From NCBI GenBank assembly GCA_036398215.1, contig DASWHK010000093.1, forward strand, positions 1 to 23,470: DNA of 23,470 bases, read 5' to 3'. Positions within the stretch are counted from its first letter, which is position 1. Each line of letters opens with the position of its first letter. This DNA comes from DASWHK01 sp036398215. GTDB lineage: Bacteria; Acidobacteriota; UBA890. Below the pieces are notes generated by a model. The model did no database searches, was not told where the DNA came from, and was given only the letters and a program-made list of their open reading frames with translations. Shown piece by piece: positions 6,732-14,231 of this stretch. The position numbers and the translations under genes were made by a program.

Positions 6732-7496
6732 ATGTTCAAACGCTTGCGCAGGAAGTTCGGGGGCGGTGGCGTCGACGAGTTCAGCACCGCCAGGCCCGGC
6801 GGCGGGCCCGGCGGTATCCCCTTCGACGGGCCGTTGATCCGCCTCGAAGGGATCGCCAAGACGTTCATGCTCGACGACGTCCAGACCCACGCGCTCCGCG
6901 ACGTCGACCTCGAGGTCGAGCGCGGCGAGTTCGTCGCCGTGAACGGTCCCTCGGGCTCGGGCAAGACGACGCTGCTGTCCATTTGCGGCCTGCTGGAGGC
7001 GCCCAGCTCCGGGACCTACGTGCTCAACGGCCACGACGTCTCGAGCCTGAAGCCGAGCGCCCGAGCGGCGGCCCGCAACCGCGAGATCGGCTTCATCTTC
7101 CAGAGCTTCAACCTGATCGGCGATCTGACGGTTGCCGAGAACGTCGAGCTGCCGCTGACCTACTTGGGATTGCCGGTCGCGGAGCGGCGGGAGCGGGTGG
7201 CCGAGGCGCTGGCGCGCGTCGACATGAGCGAGCGGGCCAAGCAGATGCCGAGTCAGCTTTCCGGCGGCCAGCAGCAACGGGTCGCCGTGGCCAGGGCGGT
7301 GGTCGGCGAGCCCGAGATCGTGCTCGCCGACGAGCCCACCGGCAACCTCAACTCCCATCAGGCCGAGACCGTCATCGAGCTGTTGCGCGGGCTGCACGAG
7401 TCGGGCGCGACGATTCTGCTGGTCACCCACGACCCGCGCTGGCAGTCCACCGTTCAACGCGCCGTCGAGTTGTTCGACGGCACGATCGTCGGTTAG
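6732..7496 (+). CDS. ABC transporter ATP-binding protein, MacB/LolD type
   Basis: A 254-residue ATPase with all nucleotide-binding motifs: Walker A GPSGSGKT (72-79), Q-loop Gln124, signature LSGGQ (176-180), Walker B IVLADE (196-201) and H-loop His233. The phrase ADEPTGNL and the overall pattern are those of the MacB/LolD subfamily that powers FtsX-like permeases. A 35-residue Gly-rich N-terminal extension precedes the domain. GTGGAGG lies just before ATG 6732. No FtsX permease is adjacent in the same operon; the nearest is the orphan permease ending at 5896, with one gene between. It may serve the window's ATPase-less permeases in trans (inference). It ends facing the minus-strand YtxH-like gene 50 bp away. 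Confidence 0.92.
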   Translation: MFKRLRRKFGGGGVDEFSTARPGGGPGGIPFDGPLIRLEGIAKTFMLDDVQTHALRDVDLEVERGEFVAVNGPSGSGKTTLLSICGLLEAPSSGTYVLNGHDVSSLKPSARAAARNREIGFIFQSFNLIGDLTVAENVELPLTYLGLPVAERRERVAEALARVDMSERAKQMPSQLSGGQQQRVAVARAVVGEPEIVLADEPTGNLNSHQAETVIELLRGLHESGATILLVTHDPRWQSTVQRAVELFDGTIVG

Positions 7497-7546
7497 GGTC
7501 CTGCCGCCACCCCTTGAGGAATGCCGGCTCGCAGTGACGGTTGACG

Positions 7547-7873
7547 CTAACCGGCCTTGGCGAGCTCCTTGTCGTAGGCGGCCTTGCCTTTCTTGACCGC
7601 TGTCTTCACCGCGTGCCGGTAGGTCTCGGCGCTCTCCTTGGCGCCGGCCGCCAGCTCGCCGGCGCGCCGCGCCGTCTCCTCGTACTTCTCCGTGACCTGC
7701 CCGCGCGCCTCGTCCATCTTCTTCGCGGCGGTGGCGCGGAGCTTCTCGGAGTTCTCGCCGATCTTTTCGCGGAGCTCCCGTCCGGAGCTCGGGGCGAAAA
7801 GCAGGGCGGCGAGGCCGCCCGTGGCGGCGCCCAGCAGGAACATCGTCATCGGATTCGACCATCTCTTCGTCAT
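7547..7873 (-). CDS. YtxH-like membrane-anchored protein
   Basis: A 108-residue protein starting at ATG 7873, which has AAGGAAGG just upstream; longer readings of this frame run over the neighbouring gene and were not used. Residues 8-27 form one glycine/alanine-rich TM segment (FLLGAATGGLAALLFAP), followed by GRELREKI, the hallmark of the YtxH family. The rest is a long, highly charged amphipathic helix rich in Lys, Glu and Ala. In Bacillus the YtxH family belongs to a general-stress operon with a DUF948 protein, and the same pairing is seen here (next gene upstream, 92 bp). An envelope or stress role is likely; the molecular function is unknown. Confidence 0.85.
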   Translation of the reverse strand: MTKRWSNPMTMFLLGAATGGLAALLFAPSSGRELREKIGENSEKLRATAAKKMDEARGQVTEKYEETARRAGELAAGAKESAETYRHAVKTAVKKGKAAYDKELAKAG

Positions 7874-7965
7874 CGTTACCTTCCTTCCCCCGCGATCGAC
7901 CGGCGACCGAGGAGGTGCCTTGGCATCCGGCCCTACGAATGGCATGTTTCCCTTCTTCTCGCCGC

Positions 7966-8364
7966 TCAGGACCTGCTCTTCGCCAGCGCCGCCAGCCCGG
8001 CCTTGGTGCCGGCAGCCAGCGCCACCAGGTGGCGTAGCGCCGTCTGCGCCGCCGCCGCCTGCTCGGCGAGATCGTGGATCAGCGGCAACGCCGCCCGGCG
8101 GGTCTCGGCGGCGACGTTCTCGACCTCCCGGGCGATCTCGCCGGCGGTGTCGGACAGCGCCCGCACCGAGCGCAACGCCTCCTCGGCCTCGTGCGACAGC
8201 CTGTCGACCTCCGGCACCAGCGCTTCGAGACGCACGAGCAGCGAGTCGAAGCGCCCCATGGTGACGCGGGCCCGCACGACGCCGGCAACCAGCGCGATCG
8301 TCGCGGCCACGGCACAGACCGTGAGGACGGTGAGAAGAAGGTCGAAATAGGTGATGGTGATCAT
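7966..8364 (-). CDS. DUF948-like single-TM coiled-coil protein
   Basis: A 132-residue protein; ATG 8364 is supported by GGGAGGGG about 8 nt upstream. One N-terminal TM segment (about residues 8-30, LLLTVLTVCAVAATIALVAG) is followed by a long alpha-helical, coiled-coil-prone region (RLEALVPEVDRLSHEAEEAL and onward) and an Ala-rich tail ending GLAALAKSRS. Size, topology and its place upstream of a YtxH-like gene match the DUF948 family (YtxG in Bacillus). The pair is likely one transcript. No reliable promoter was identified upstream, where a response-regulator remnant lies on the other strand. Confidence 0.75.
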   Translation of the reverse strand: MITITYFDLLLTVLTVCAVAATIALVAGVVRARVTMGRFDSLLVRLEALVPEVDRLSHEAEEALRSVRALSDTAGEIAREVENVAAETRRAALPLIHDLAEQAAAAQTALRHLVALAAGTKAGLAALAKSRS

Positions 8365-8445
8365 CGATTGGCCCCTCCCATTGGCACATCGTGCGGGGCG
8401 TCCGCAATTACGACCTTTCTGTCGAAATTTTAGCCGCTGGCGCAT

Positions 8446-8584
8446 CGACCCGCAAGGAAGGCGTGGGGTGGCCCCGCACCGTCGACACCCACATCGCCGA
8501 GCTGCGGCGCAAACTCGAGGACGACCCCTCCACGCCCGCCACATCCTCACGGTCCGCAAGGTCGGCTATCGGCTGCAACCGTGA
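8446..8584 (+). pseudogene. Remnant of OmpR-type response regulator (DNA-binding C-terminus, frameshifted)
   Basis: The frame reads RTVDTHIAELRRKLEDDP and then, after a -1 shift near 8526-8533, HARHILTVRKVGYRLQP and TGA. This is the recognition helix and wing of an OmpR/PhoB winged-helix domain. Restoring one C near 8530 (giving DPSHARHI) would rejoin the frames. The receiver domain and most of the effector domain are absent upstream, so the gene is truncated as well as shifted. Confidence 0.75.
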
Positions 8585-8742
8585 CTTGCCGGGCCGGGCG
8601 CCCGCGCGCGACGGCATGACGTGGCGTTGGCTTCCGGATCGTGGCGTTTGTCATGGCTGGTTCGTAGCATTCTTCCTGCAAGCGACTTGGCGGAGCGGCG
8701 CGAGCAGTTCCCGCCGGCGGCCGAGCGCGTCGGTCGCCAGCC

Positions 8743-9003
8743 ATGCTGTTGGTGCTGCTCTTCGCCGCCTCGCTGCCGGCCGCGTCTCTGGCGGTTGGGT
8801 CGCCGCCGCCGGCGCCCCTGGCGACTGTGGTCCGGACGGCGGCGTCGCCGCCACCCGCGCTTTCCTCTACGCTCGCAGGCGGCGCCGCGCCGGCGCAGGA
8901 ATCGGTCCGCGAGCAGTGGCGGCGGGTGCCCGACGTGCTCGCCGCCCTGGGCATCGGCCCGGGCTCCCAGGTCTCCGACGTCGGCTCCGGCGACGGCTTC
9001 TAA
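8743..9003 (+). pseudogene. Truncated exported SAM-dependent methyltransferase (N-terminal fragment)
   Basis: An 86-residue open frame with a signal-peptide-like start (MLLVLLFAASLPAASLAV), a Pro/Ala linker and then EQWRRVPDVLAALGIGPGSQ and VSDVGSGDGF. The last phrase is motif I, the SAM-binding glycine loop of class I methyltransferases, which normally opens a further 150 or more residues. The frame hits TAA right after it, and the downstream DNA codes for something unrelated. There is no convincing ribosome-binding site. The fragment cannot be an active enzyme. Confidence 0.7.
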
Positions 9004-9004
9004 C

Positions 9005-9220
9005 GCCACGAATGCGGCCAGCCCGAGCACCGGCGAGCTGATCGTGCTGAACGTCCTGTGGCGTGAGCCCGGTACCTCTCCTCCGGGGGTGGGCATCATC
9101 CTCGCCGGCGTGCCGCTGTACTTCCTGGCCGTGCGCCGGCGCGGCGCGGCGCCTTCCGGGGCGCGGAAAGGCCGAGCTGAGAGCATCAACCGGCGTGGAT
9201 CACCAGACGCAGGGGCTTGA
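9005..9220 (+). pseudogene. Remnant of amino-acid permease (APC family) C-terminus
   Basis: The frame reads ELIVLNVLWREP, then GVGIILAGVPLYFLAVRRRG, a pattern typical of the last two TM helices and basic tail of APC-superfamily amino-acid transporters, ending at TGA 9218-9220. It begins two bases after the stop of the truncated methyltransferase, in another frame, with no start codon or ribosome-binding site. The junction looks like a deletion that joined two unrelated genes. The family call rests on a short stretch. Confidence 0.5.
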
Positions 9221-9404
9221 GCCGGTGTGAAATCGCCCTCACCTCAGCTCGCGCGGCCTCGAGTCGGAGTGCCACTGGTGAATGGACATCGTCGATCCGG
9301 CAGCGTCCGAATCCAACGACTGACGTCGCGGTGCCGGACCGAGCGAGGCTCAGCCGCGGGAGCGCGGCAATCGGGAGAGGCCGCTCAGAAACCGCCCTTG
9401 GCCG
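9221..9404. other. Interval without a recognisable gene
   Basis: It lies between the permease remnant and the stop of the minus-strand locus 2 permease. Only short arbitrary frames are open. No hairpin followed by a T-run was seen, so no terminator is assigned. Confidence 0.5.
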
Positions 9405-12260
9405 CTAATTAGCGCGCAACGCCACCAGCGGATCGACGGCCGCGGCCCGGCGAGCGGGCAGGTAGGCGGCCAGCGCGGCGACCGCCAGCAGAAGCGCGGT
9501 GGCGGCGGCGATGGTCAGCGGCTCGGTCGGCGCGAGTCCATAGAGAAGGCCTTCGAGCAGGCCGATGAGGCCGTACGTGGCGAGGATGCCGAGCGCCGCG
9601 CCGAGCGCCACCGCGCGCATCTCCGCCGCGACCAGCCGCACGATGTCGAGGGCCCGCGCCCCGAGCGCCATGCGGACGCCGATCTCCCGGGTGCGGCGCA
9701 TGACGCTGGCGGAGAGGACCCCGTACAGGCCGATGCAGGCGAGCCCCAGGGCGAGGGCGCCGATGAAGGCCGACAGGCGCACGAACAAACGCTCTCGCTC
9801 GAGGGTCTCCGCGACCTGGGCGGTCAACGTGCGCACGTCTCGCACCGGCACGTTCGGATCGACCTCGCGAACGACGTTGCGCGCCGCGACCATGGCGTCC
9901 GAGGGATCGCCGGAGGTGCGCAGGGCGAGCGTCATCGCGCCGAGCGCGCCGGCGTGCTGGGCAAAGGAGACGTGGGCCACCGGGTACCAGGGATCGTGGG
10001 GCCGCTGGTACTTGACGTTGGCCGCCACGCCGACCACCTCGTACTCGTCGGGAGCGCCGTCGCGCCCCAGGCCGAGACGCTTGCCGAGCGGGCTCTCGCC
10101 GGGAAAGTAGCGCTCCGCCAGGGTCTCGTCGATGACCACGACCATGCGGCCGCCCACGCGGTCCTCGGCGCCGATCTCCCGCCCGAGCAGCAGCGGGATG
10201 CCGAACGTCTCGAAGAAGCCGGCGCCGACGAGGTTGTACTGCGCCGACGGACGCTCGCCTTCGTCCGGCGTGTAGCCGGGGACCTTCAACGTCGTCGACG
10301 AGAACCGATTGCTCAGAGGGCTGTGGGCGGTGATCGTCGTGGCGGCGACGCCCGGGATCGCGGCCAGCCCGCGGCGGACCTCCTCGTACATCGCCACCTG
10401 GCGGCTGCCGTCGTAGCTGTTGAGGCGCGGGTCGATCGTGAGGATCGCGACATTCTCCGGGTCGAAGCCGGTGGCCTCGTCCTCGAGGTTCGCCAGCGTG
10501 CGGACGAAAAGGCCGGCGGCGACCAGCAGCGGTAGGGACATCGCCACCTGCGCCACCATCAGGGTCTTGGGGAGCCAGCGACCGAAACGGCCGCCATCAT
10601 CGCCGGAGGCCTGCTTGAGCGACGGCGTCAGGTCCGGCCGGGAGCTGCGCCAGGCGGGTATCAGGCCGAACACGACGCCAGTGAGCAGCGACACCAGGAC
10701 GCCGAAGCCGAGGACGCGGGCGTTGGTCTCGACGCCGCCTACCCAGAGCTCGCGGGGCACCAGCGTGCCGAGCAACAGGCTGCGGCCCCAGGTGGCGAGC
10801 AGCACGCCGGCGCCGCCGGCCAGCAACGAAAGAACCACGCTCTCGGCCAGCAGTTGGCGCACCAGCCGCCAGCGGCTGGCGCCGATCGACAGGCGCACGG
10901 CGATTTCCCGGCGGCGGGCGCCGGAGCGCGCCAGCAGGAGGTTGGCGACGTTGACGCAGGCGATCACCAGCAGCAGCGCCACCACCACCGAGGTGGTGGC
11001 CAGCGGCTGGCGCAGCGTGCGGCGGCGGTCGTTCATCCCCTGGGCGCCGGGCTGCAGGTCGACCTCCGGAACGGTGATCCCCTCGGGGACGCCGCCGGGG
11101 AAGAGGTCCGCCTCGACCGAGCGATGGAACACGAGCTCCAGGTCGGCCTGCGCCGTCTCGAGACCTACCCCCGGCCGCAGGCGTCCCATCAGGTGCAGCC
11201 ACCAGTTGCCGGCGTCGCTCAACGAGGCTGCCCGCGTGCTGACGCGTTCGTGCATTGACAGCGACACAGTGACGTCGGGGTCGCTGCCGACCTGGCCGCT
11301 GCCGGTGAAGCCCTCGGCGGCGACGCCGATCACGGTGAACGGGTTGCCGTTGATGCCGATCGTCTCGCCGATCACGTCGCCACCCCCGAAGCGACGCTGC
11401 CAGTAGCCGTGGCTGAGCACCACGCCCGGGTCGGCGCCGGCGCGGTCGTCGTCCTCGCCGATCAGGCGGCCCGCTGCGGCAACCACGCCCAGCGCCCCGT
11501 AGTAGTTGCCCGAGACCACCTGCCCCGGGGCCAGCTCGGCGGCGCCGTCGACGCTGACGTTGAGGCGGTCGAGCTCCGCGAAGGCCCAGAGGGTCGAGAG
11601 CGAGCCGTTGCCGGCGCGGAGCGCCCGGAACGCCGGCGGCGAGTACGACGAGCTGAGGCCGTCGCCGTTGTCGTCGCGGTGGTACCAGCCGCTGATCCGA
11701 ACGTCGGGCAGCTCGCTCCCCGCCGGGCTACGCCAGCCGAGGACGACGAGCTCCTCGGGGCCCTCGACGGGCAGCGGCCGCAGCATCGCCGCGTCGATGA
11801 GGCTGAAGACCGCCGTGTTGGCGCCGATGCCGATCGCCAGTGAAGCGACGGCCACGGCGGTGAAACCCGGGCTGCGGCGCAGCGTCCGGGCCGCGTAGCG
11901 GATGTCGTGTCCGATCGAATCCATGTGCACGTTCCTCTGGTGGGGGAGCGAGGATGGGGGCGCGCTCGACGGCGAGCGCCAGTCGTCGAGGCGGGCGCCG
12001 AGGCCGCTGCGCAGCAGATCCCAGGCGGCGCCGGCCCCGGCGGGCCGGCCCTGGCGGGCGAAGTCCCGGTACAGCTCGTAGAGGTCGCGTCCGTGGCCGC
12101 TGCGGAAGCGGCGCGGAAAGAGCCGCAGCAGGAGGCGGAAGCCGAACGGTGGCCGTGCCCCGGCGACCTCGCGGTCGATCTCGGCCGGGCGCCGGCCCTG
12201 GCTGCGGGAGCGCGGGAGCGGCGGACGGGCCCGATCGGCCGGGTCGTGGCGGCCGCTCAT
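9405..12260 (-). CDS. Duplicated orphan ABC permease, MacB/FtsX type (locus 2)
   Basis: A 951-residue inner-membrane protein. ATG 12260 overlaps the stop of the upstream padR gene (ATGA). Residues about 36-95 are the soluble prefix (FRLLLRLFPRRF, then DLYELYRDF). The conserved DIRYAARTLRRSPGF and TM1 follow at about 119-155. Then come a MacB-like periplasmic domain, an FtsX block with ARRREIAVRLSIGASRWRLV, a second periplasmic domain, and a last FtsX block with TREIGVRMALGA ending YLPARRAAAVDPLVALRAN. No ATPase domain is present. Met113 (codon 11924-11922) is preceded by GAGGAA, so a prefix-less form from internal initiation is possible. The substrate is unknown. Confidence 0.9.
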   Translation of the reverse strand: MSGRHDPADRARPPLPRSRSQGRRPAEIDREVAGARPPFGFRLLLRLFPRRFRSGHGRDLYELYRDFARQGRPAGAGAAWDLLRSGLGARLDDWRSPSSAPPSSLPHQRNVHMDSIGHDIRYAARTLRRSPGFTAVAVASLAIGIGANTAVFSLIDAAMLRPLPVEGPEELVVLGWRSPAGSELPDVRISGWYHRDDNGDGLSSSYSPPAFRALRAGNGSLSTLWAFAELDRLNVSVDGAAELAPGQVVSGNYYGALGVVAAAGRLIGEDDDRAGADPGVVLSHGYWQRRFGGGDVIGETIGINGNPFTVIGVAAEGFTGSGQVGSDPDVTVSLSMHERVSTRAASLSDAGNWWLHLMGRLRPGVGLETAQADLELVFHRSVEADLFPGGVPEGITVPEVDLQPGAQGMNDRRRTLRQPLATTSVVVALLLVIACVNVANLLLARSGARRREIAVRLSIGASRWRLVRQLLAESVVLSLLAGGAGVLLATWGRSLLLGTLVPRELWVGGVETNARVLGFGVLVSLLTGVVFGLIPAWRSSRPDLTPSLKQASGDDGGRFGRWLPKTLMVAQVAMSLPLLVAAGLFVRTLANLEDEATGFDPENVAILTIDPRLNSYDGSRQVAMYEEVRRGLAAIPGVAATTITAHSPLSNRFSSTTLKVPGYTPDEGERPSAQYNLVGAGFFETFGIPLLLGREIGAEDRVGGRMVVVIDETLAERYFPGESPLGKRLGLGRDGAPDEYEVVGVAANVKYQRPHDPWYPVAHVSFAQHAGALGAMTLALRTSGDPSDAMVAARNVVREVDPNVPVRDVRTLTAQVAETLERERLFVRLSAFIGALALGLACIGLYGVLSASVMRRTREIGVRMALGARALDIVRLVAAEMRAVALGAALGILATYGLIGLLEGLLYGLAPTEPLTIAAATALLLAVAALAAYLPARRAAAVDPLVALRAN

Positions 12261-12616
12261 CCGGCGCCGCCACCGCCGGCGGTCCCGGACACCAGGCCGG
12301 CGGCGACGTCGGTGAGCATCTCGGCCTCCGCGGTGACGACCCGGCGGCCTACGGCGGTGATGCGGTAGTAGGTGCGGCGCTCGTCGTCGTCATCCGCCGC
12401 CCGCCGCCCGCTCTCCTGCAGCAGGCGGCGCTCGCCGAGCCGGTAGATGACCCGGTAGACGTCGCCGGGCCGCAGCCGCACCCGCCCGCCGGTGCGGGCG
12501 TCGATCTCCTGGACGATGCCGTAGCCGTGCAGCGGCCGGTCGGCCAGCACGACGAGGACGAGAAACTCCACCGGCTTCAACGGGGTCGTGGGTTGCTGAG
12601 ACTCCGGTGACGTCAT
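12257..12616 (-). CDS. PadR-family transcriptional regulator (locus 2)
   Basis: A 119-residue protein; ATG 12616 has GGAGGG about 9 nt upstream, whereas longer readings of this frame run back through the leader repeats. It has the PadR winged helix: KPVEFLVLVVLADRPLHGYG, recognition region GDVYRVIYRLGERRLL, and wing RRTYYRITAVGRRVV. The usual PadR phrase is TVYRALKRLE; here it is DVYRVIYRL. An acidic stretch (AADDDDERR) sits at the wing tip and the tail is Gly-rich. The stop overlaps the permease start by four bases. It probably autoregulates through the palindrome at 12809-12829. Confidence 0.88.
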   Translation of the reverse strand: MTSPESQQPTTPLKPVEFLVLVVLADRPLHGYGIVQEIDARTGGRVRLRPGDVYRVIYRLGERRLLQESGRRAADDDDERRTYYRITAVGRRVVTAEAEMLTDVAAGLVSGTAGGGGAG

Positions 12617-12702
12617 CTTCAGGCCCTCCGCAGCGGCGTCCGCGGCGGCGTCCGCCGCGGCGGATGAAAGCGCAGGCGCAGGAACGGGCGCGCCGGTCGA
12701 CG

Positions 12703-12796
12703 GCCTGCGTAGTGCATTAGCCGCCGGCCTGCGCCGTGCATCATCCGCCAGCCTACGCCGTGCATCGTGCCGGCCTACGCCGTGCATCAGCCGCCG
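12703..12796 (-). repeat. Four tandem ~24-bp repeats in the padR leader (locus 2)
   Basis: Copies lie at 12703-12726, 12727-12750, 12751-12772 (22 bp) and 12773-12796. On the plus strand each begins GCCTRCG and, in three of four copies, continues CCGTGCATC; most end CCGCCR. The unit length is a multiple of three in three copies. The block is inside the transcribed leader between the operator and the padR start. Apart from it, nothing gene-like was seen in 12617-12808. Confidence 0.85.
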
Positions 12797-12808
12797 GCTG
12801 ACAAGTAA

Positions 12809-12859
12809 GTATACGCACTTTGCGTATACGACTATCGCGCACAACGTACCGGGTGTCAA
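12809..12859 (-). promoter_or_regulatory. Promoter and perfect palindromic operator of PadR-permease locus 2
   Basis: Read on the minus strand: consensus -35 TTGACA (12859-12854), 17-nt spacer, -10 GATAGT (12836-12831), then one base later a perfect 9-bp inverted repeat with arms GTATACGCA and TGCGTATAC around a 3-nt centre (12809-12829). The operator covers the expected transcription start. It gives a leader of about 200 nt. Confidence 0.75.
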
Positions 12860-12975
12860 GCGCCCCCGAAGGTGCCGCCCTACCTCGCGGACACCACCGC
12901 GCCTCTCCTGGCGTGCCGTCGCCACATCGGCGATAGTTGCCGCCGACCGAGCTTCGATCACCGTGCGGACCCACC

Positions 12976-13401
12976 ATGACCGAACCCTCGTCGCGTTCCG
13001 CCACCGGCCCGTAGGCGATCGCCTACTGGTTCCTGACGGTGGTCTTCCTCGTCACCGCATTCATCAGCATCCAGCGGATCCCGGCCGGCTTCCTGTCGAG
13101 CTACGCCGCCGATGTCGCCTGCCCCGCGTGGCTGTACATCGGACTGCGGGGCCTGCAGGGCCCGCAGCGGCCGAATCGGCTCGGACGCTTCTTCGCCGCC
13201 ACGCCGGAGCGTGCGGCCCTCGTGCTCTTCGGGGGCAGCACGCTCACCGAGCTCAGCCAGATGTGGTGGCCGCGCGGCATCTTCGCCGGCACCTACGATC
13301 CTTGGGACATCGTCGCCTACGCGGTCGGGGTCGGCGCCTGCTACGTCGCCGAGAAGATCTCGCGGTCGCGAGATCGCCTGGCCACGGTGCCCGCGGATTG
13401 A
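12976..13401 (+). pseudogene. VanZ-like small membrane protein with in-frame amber codon 13
   Basis: From ATG 12976 the frame reads 12 codons and then TAG (13012-13014), after which AIAYWFLTVVFLVTAF and the rest run on to TGA 13399-13401. The body has three to four hydrophobic helices and the phrases LTELSQMWWPRGIFAGTYDP and WDIVAYAVG, like small VanZ-type membrane proteins (E-x-x-Q, then a D-x-x-D/N-type motif). Initiation at GTG 13039 would still give 120 residues but cuts into the first helix. No good ribosome-binding site supports either start. It is either a recent nonsense pseudogene or a shorter functional form. Confidence 0.55.
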
Positions 13402-13544
13402 TCACCGTGGTCCGGCCGCTGCTCGAAAGACCGATGCGCGCCGACTTCAGACTCTCCGCCGAGGTTGTCACCCCGCTGCTGGAAGAAGCGGGAGAAGCCA
13501 CACGCGGCGAGGGGATCGATTGGCTCCGTCGTTAGGAGCCGTTG

Positions 13545-13794
13545 CGAGAGCGGAAGTCTGGTGCAGCGTGTGCGCGGCCAGGGACGCGATAGGGAGTTCG
13601 AACCGATCCCTGACGTGAAACCCTACTTCCGGCGGATCCACGTCGGCGAGGACGGCCGCATCTGGGTGTTCCGCTACGTCGCCGCCGAGAAGCGTCACGA
13701 CATCGAGCCAGTGCCGGAACGCCCCGGCAGGCCGATCGCCTCGACCGGCGCAGGCAACGAACTCCTTGACTATAGTATTCTACATAGAATATAA
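13545..13794 (+). pseudogene. Remnant of a six-bladed beta-propeller protein
   Basis: The frame carries FEPIPDVKPYFRRIHVGEDG, RIWVFRYVAAEKR and HDIEPVPERPG. This is the C-terminal blade pattern of the acidobacterial six-bladed propeller lipoproteins, of which an intact one lies at 16953-18308. The upstream blades are missing, the final blade is cut after PGRPI, and the frame then runs into the promoter of locus 3. Positions 13402-13544 hold only a 33-codon open frame from 13434 with no recognisable content. Confidence 0.6.
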
Positions 13795-13795
13795 C
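13766..13795 (+). promoter_or_regulatory. Promoter with operator between -35 and -10 (locus 3)
   Basis: The -35 box TTGACT (13766-13771) and -10 box TATAAC (13790-13795) are 18 nt apart. Between them, and overlapping the -10, lies a perfect palindrome TATTCTA-CA-TAGAATA (13776-13791). CTACATA (13780-13786) recurs as CTACATA at 13801-13807. The AT-rich island stands out from the surroundings. The leader to the padR start is about 100 nt. Confidence 0.7.
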
Positions 13796-13901
13796 GAATG
13801 CTACATAGGTAACGGCCGGCGGACGTTGATGGCCTCGGCGAGGGATGCGAGGCGAGCGGGCCGGCGAGGCTCCATCTGGGCCGAGGATCCGAGGTGACGA
13901 A

Positions 13902-14231
13902 ATGGTCCAGCGGTTTCATCTGACGTACTCGTCGGTCGCCGTGCTGCACGCGGTCTCCCGCGGCTATCGCTACGGCTTCGACATCATGGACGCCACCGGG
14001 CTGCCGAGCGGGACGGTGTACCCGGCGCTGCGCCGGTTGAAGCAGCTCGGCTACGTGAGCTCGCGGTGGGAGGCGCAGGCGGTGGCCGCCGAGGCCAAGC
14101 GGCCGCGGCGTCGCTACTACGAGATCGGCAAGCAGGGTAGGGCGGCGCTGGAGCAGGCCTTGCAGCGCTTCCGGGTGCTCAACGAGCCGCTGCCGGAGGC
14201 GCACGGCGACGAGGTCACCGAGCCGTCGTGA
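13902..14231 (+). CDS. PadR-family transcriptional regulator (locus 3)
   Basis: A 109-residue protein. ATG 13902 is preferred over the in-frame ATG at 13845 because GAGGTG (13891-13896) precedes it and the PadR fold begins there. Motifs: AVLHAVSRGYRYGFDIMDAT (helices 1-2), GTVYPALRRLKQLGYV (classic recognition helix), and RRRYYEIGKQGRAAL (wing and start of the dimerisation helix). The stop TGA overlaps the permease start as GTGA (14228-14231). It is expected to repress its own operon by binding the palindrome within the promoter at 13776-13791. Confidence 0.9.
   Translation: MVQRFHLTYSSVAVLHAVSRGYRYGFDIMDATGLPSGTVYPALRRLKQLGYVSSRWEAQAVAAEAKRPRRRYYEIGKQGRAALEQALQRFRVLNEPLPEAHGDEVTEPS

Noticed and set aside
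7497..7546. A bidirectional terminator between the ATPase and YtxH-like genes
   Set aside because: Only a 5-bp inverted repeat (CGGTT/AACCG) without a T-run is present, overlapping a stop codon; too weak to call.
7547..8407. One 286-residue minus-strand protein covering both the YtxH-like and DUF948-like genes
   Set aside because: The N-terminal part is an out-of-frame reading of the DUF948-like gene; ATG 7873 has its own ribosome-binding site and starts the YtxH domain.
12703..12796. Four tandem repeats as a CRISPR array or replication iterons
   Set aside because: There are no spacers and no replication protein or AT-rich unwinding element; they lie in a padR leader.
13434..13535. A short open frame (MRADFRLSAEVV onward) as a gene
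   Set aside because: It has only 33 codons, no ribosome-binding site and no recognisable family.
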